Origin: a bacterium
GTDB lineage: Bacteria > SZUA-79 > Acidulodesulfobacterales > Acidulodesulfobacteraceae
Assembly (NCBI GenBank): GCA_021798875.1
Contig: JAJZBN010000011.1
Span: 1-54,056, forward strand
Length of the DNA stretch: 54,056 nt
Reading direction: 5' to 3'
Positions 53,039 through 54,056 of this stretch are shown here, piece after piece. Numbering within the stretch: the first letter of the stretch is position 1; each line of letters opens with the position of its first letter. Below the pieces are notes generated by a model. That model was not told where the DNA came from and did no database searches. It was given only the letters and a program-made list of their open reading frames with translations. The position numbers were made by a program, and so were the translations under genes.

Positions 53039-53311
53039 ATGAAATTTATTCCATCAAGAGATTTAAGATTAAAGACTGCTTCCGTTTTGAGCGAACTGAA
53101 GAAAGAGGGAGAAATTATAATAACTTCCAACGGAAAACCTTCGTCTTTAATGCTTCCTATAGACGAATCAAATTTAGAACAGACCCTTTCTTTTATTAAA
53201 TCTATGAAAGCAAAGACCGCCATGAGAAATATGCGGCTAACCCTCAGGGAAAATAAAATTTCTACCGATGACATCGATAAAGAGATAAAAGACGCAAGGA
53301 AAGAGATATAG
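53039..53311 (+). CDS. Type II antitoxin (Phd/YefM-like)
   Basis: The 90-residue protein begins MKFIPSRDLRLKTASVLSEL and continues GEIIITSNGKPSSLMLPI, the Phd/YefM N-terminal DNA-binding fold (beta-strand, helix, then the NGKP turn). The C-terminal half is charged and helical, fit to wrap the toxin. It overlaps the PIN toxin gene by one base (TAGTG). It should repress its own operon and neutralise the toxin. Confidence 0.85.
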   Translation: MKFIPSRDLRLKTASVLSELKKEGEIIITSNGKPSSLMLPIDESNLEQTLSFIKSMKAKTAMRNMRLTLRENKISTDDIDKEIKDARKEI

Positions 53312-53730
53312 TGATTTTCGTCATAGATACAAACGTTTTTATTTCAGGGTTTATTTCGGAAAGTTATCCTTGGCGTATATTAGACTATTTTTTAGATAAA
53401 AGATTTACTCTTGCTCTTGACGACAGAATATATATAGAGTATTCTACGGTTTTAAGAAGAAAAAAATTTGGCTTAAAACAAACCGACATCGACACTTTTT
53501 TAGATTTTACCGCTTCAAATTCTCTTTTTATCACCCCCGAAAAATCCGATATTAAACTAACGGATCCCGCCGATTTAAAATTTATAGAAACTACAATGAC
53601 CGCAAAAGCAGACGCCCTTATAACTGGAAATACGAAACACTTTGAGCCAGCGAAAAACATCGTTCCTATATTTTCTCCTAAAGAGGCTTGGGATAAGCTA
53701 TTATTTAATTATATAATCAACCATGATTAA
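53311..53730 (+). CDS. PIN-domain toxin of a type II toxin-antitoxin system
   Basis: This 139-residue PIN protein starts with GTG inside the antitoxin stop codon. Acidic residues for metal binding are Asp6 in MIFVIDTNVFISGF, the Glu in IYIEYSTVL, and the acidic DPADLKFIETT and KADALITGNTKHF stretch, which is the complete PIN set (VapC-like/PIN family 3). It is expected to cleave RNA when free of its antitoxin. The upstream partner and 1-bp overlap make this a full pair. Confidence 0.88.
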   Translation: MIFVIDTNVFISGFISESYPWRILDYFLDKRFTLALDDRIYIEYSTVLRRKKFGLKQTDIDTFLDFTASNSLFITPEKSDIKLTDPADLKFIETTMTAKADALITGNTKHFEPAKNIVPIFSPKEAWDKLLFNYIINHD

Positions 53731-53992
53731 AATAAATAAATCAGTTTACTCTAAGATATCATTTTCGCCATTTCAATTAACAATGCTGATAGAAAACAAA
53801 TAAAATATATTAATAAATATAATTTCAAGAATTAATAATTTGACACCTTTAATTTATAAGGTTAAAGTTTGCCTTTATCTTTGCTTGCCAACTCCGCAAA
53901 GTCAGTCGGGAGTAAGCAAATAAATAAATCTGACACCTTTAATTTAAAAAATTCTTATAATTAACGGCGATTAATTTTTATAGGCCTTCCCT
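53731..53992. repeat. Right-end repeat region
   Basis: It holds TTGACACCTTTAATTTATAA (53841-53860) and, at 53903-53945, a copy of the dispersed repeat starting CAGTCGGGAGTAAGC and ending TCTGACACCTTTAATTT. The stretch from about 53895 to 53943 is almost identical to 51375-51424, including the preceding GCAAAGT/ACAAAGT. There is no gene in this interval. Confidence 0.7.
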
Positions 53993-54056
53993 TCAAAACC
54001 TACGTTTTTTATGCTTTAACTTGTCCTGCAATTTTCGAAATAGGTGTTCAGTGAAA
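53993..54056 (-). CDS. Possible C-terminal end of a minus-strand gene (partial)
   Basis: On the minus strand, from the window edge, one frame reads FTEHLFRKLQDKLKHKKRRF and then a stop at 53993-53995. A basic C-terminal tail of this type is common in transposases and other nucleic-acid-binding proteins, and its position next to repeat copies fits that, but 20 residues are too few to assign. The gene, if real, begins outside the window. Confidence 0.25.
   Translation of the reverse strand, partial: FTEHLFRKLQDKLKHKKRRF

Overview
The window is about 54 kb of AT-rich chromosomal DNA, gene-dense and mostly read on the + strand. Genes often overlap by 1-11 bp, which suggests long co-transcribed runs. 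I see no rRNA, tRNA, CRISPR array or prophage. The gene content points to an anaerobic, Gram-negative, menaquinone-using bacterium: futalosine-type menaquinone genes, a ferredoxin-linked 2-oxoacid oxidoreductase, an acetogen-type MetF/MetV pair, glycine cleavage genes, the selenocysteine factor SelB, a LapA-type membrane protein and a perfect sigma-54 promoter. The pheA/hisC/aroF/tyrA/aroA/ispH/rpsA/sppA order resembles Desulfobacterota (former Deltaproteobacteria). A low-GC lineage such as the Acidulodesulfobacterales is possible, but that is a guess from gene content.

Layout. 1-3.5 kb: an SQR-like flavoprotein, a broken methyltransferase remnant and an EAL/HDOD signalling protein with a decayed EAL active site. 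3.5-8.2 kb: gcvT-gcvH-gcvPA-gcvPB. 8.4-10.2 kb: an alpha/beta hydrolase and an MFS transporter. 10.3-23.1 kb: an aromatic amino acid run (pheA, hisC, aroF, tyrA, aroA) interrupted by a C1/2-oxoacid block (metF, four oxidoreductase subunits, folD, metV) and by a small HicBA toxin-antitoxin pair, then ispH. 23.2-32.2 kb: rpsA, sppA, HIT, lapA-like, CCA/poly(A) polymerase, pgi, miaA, hflX and a secreted protein of unknown function. 32.2-38.5 kb: a membrane protein and a proteostasis cluster (Hsp20, ClpA-like, DUF1844, ClpB). 38.7-42.3 kb: a DegP/HtrA protease behind a sigma-54 promoter, and selB. 42.4-46.6 kb: ubiD-ubiA-ubiX-mqnE. 46.6-49.8 kb: carD, a PIN-TRAM protein, and ispF-ispD on the other strand. 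50-51.1 kb: an old yellow enzyme. 51.1-54 kb: an accessory, repeat-rich end with a DUF4143 ATPase, the remnant of a second copy, and a PIN toxin-antitoxin pair.

How the genes fit together. The glycine cleavage system, FolD and MetF/MetV act on the same tetrahydrofolate C1 pool, and the 2-oxoacid:ferredoxin oxidoreductase links acyl-CoA to 2-oxoacids. Together they look like the methyl-branch/glycine side of a Wood-Ljungdahl or reductive-glycine type metabolism, although CODH/ACS, Fhs and Lpd are not in the window. The Hsp20/ClpA-like/ClpB/DegP group handles damaged protein in cytoplasm and periplasm.

Between the genes there are several families of small palindromic or tandem repeats, concentrated around the 2-oxoacid/metV/hisC block, after clpB, and around the DUF4143/toxin-antitoxin end. 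Five extended -10 boxes (TGnTATAAT) sit upstream of operons.
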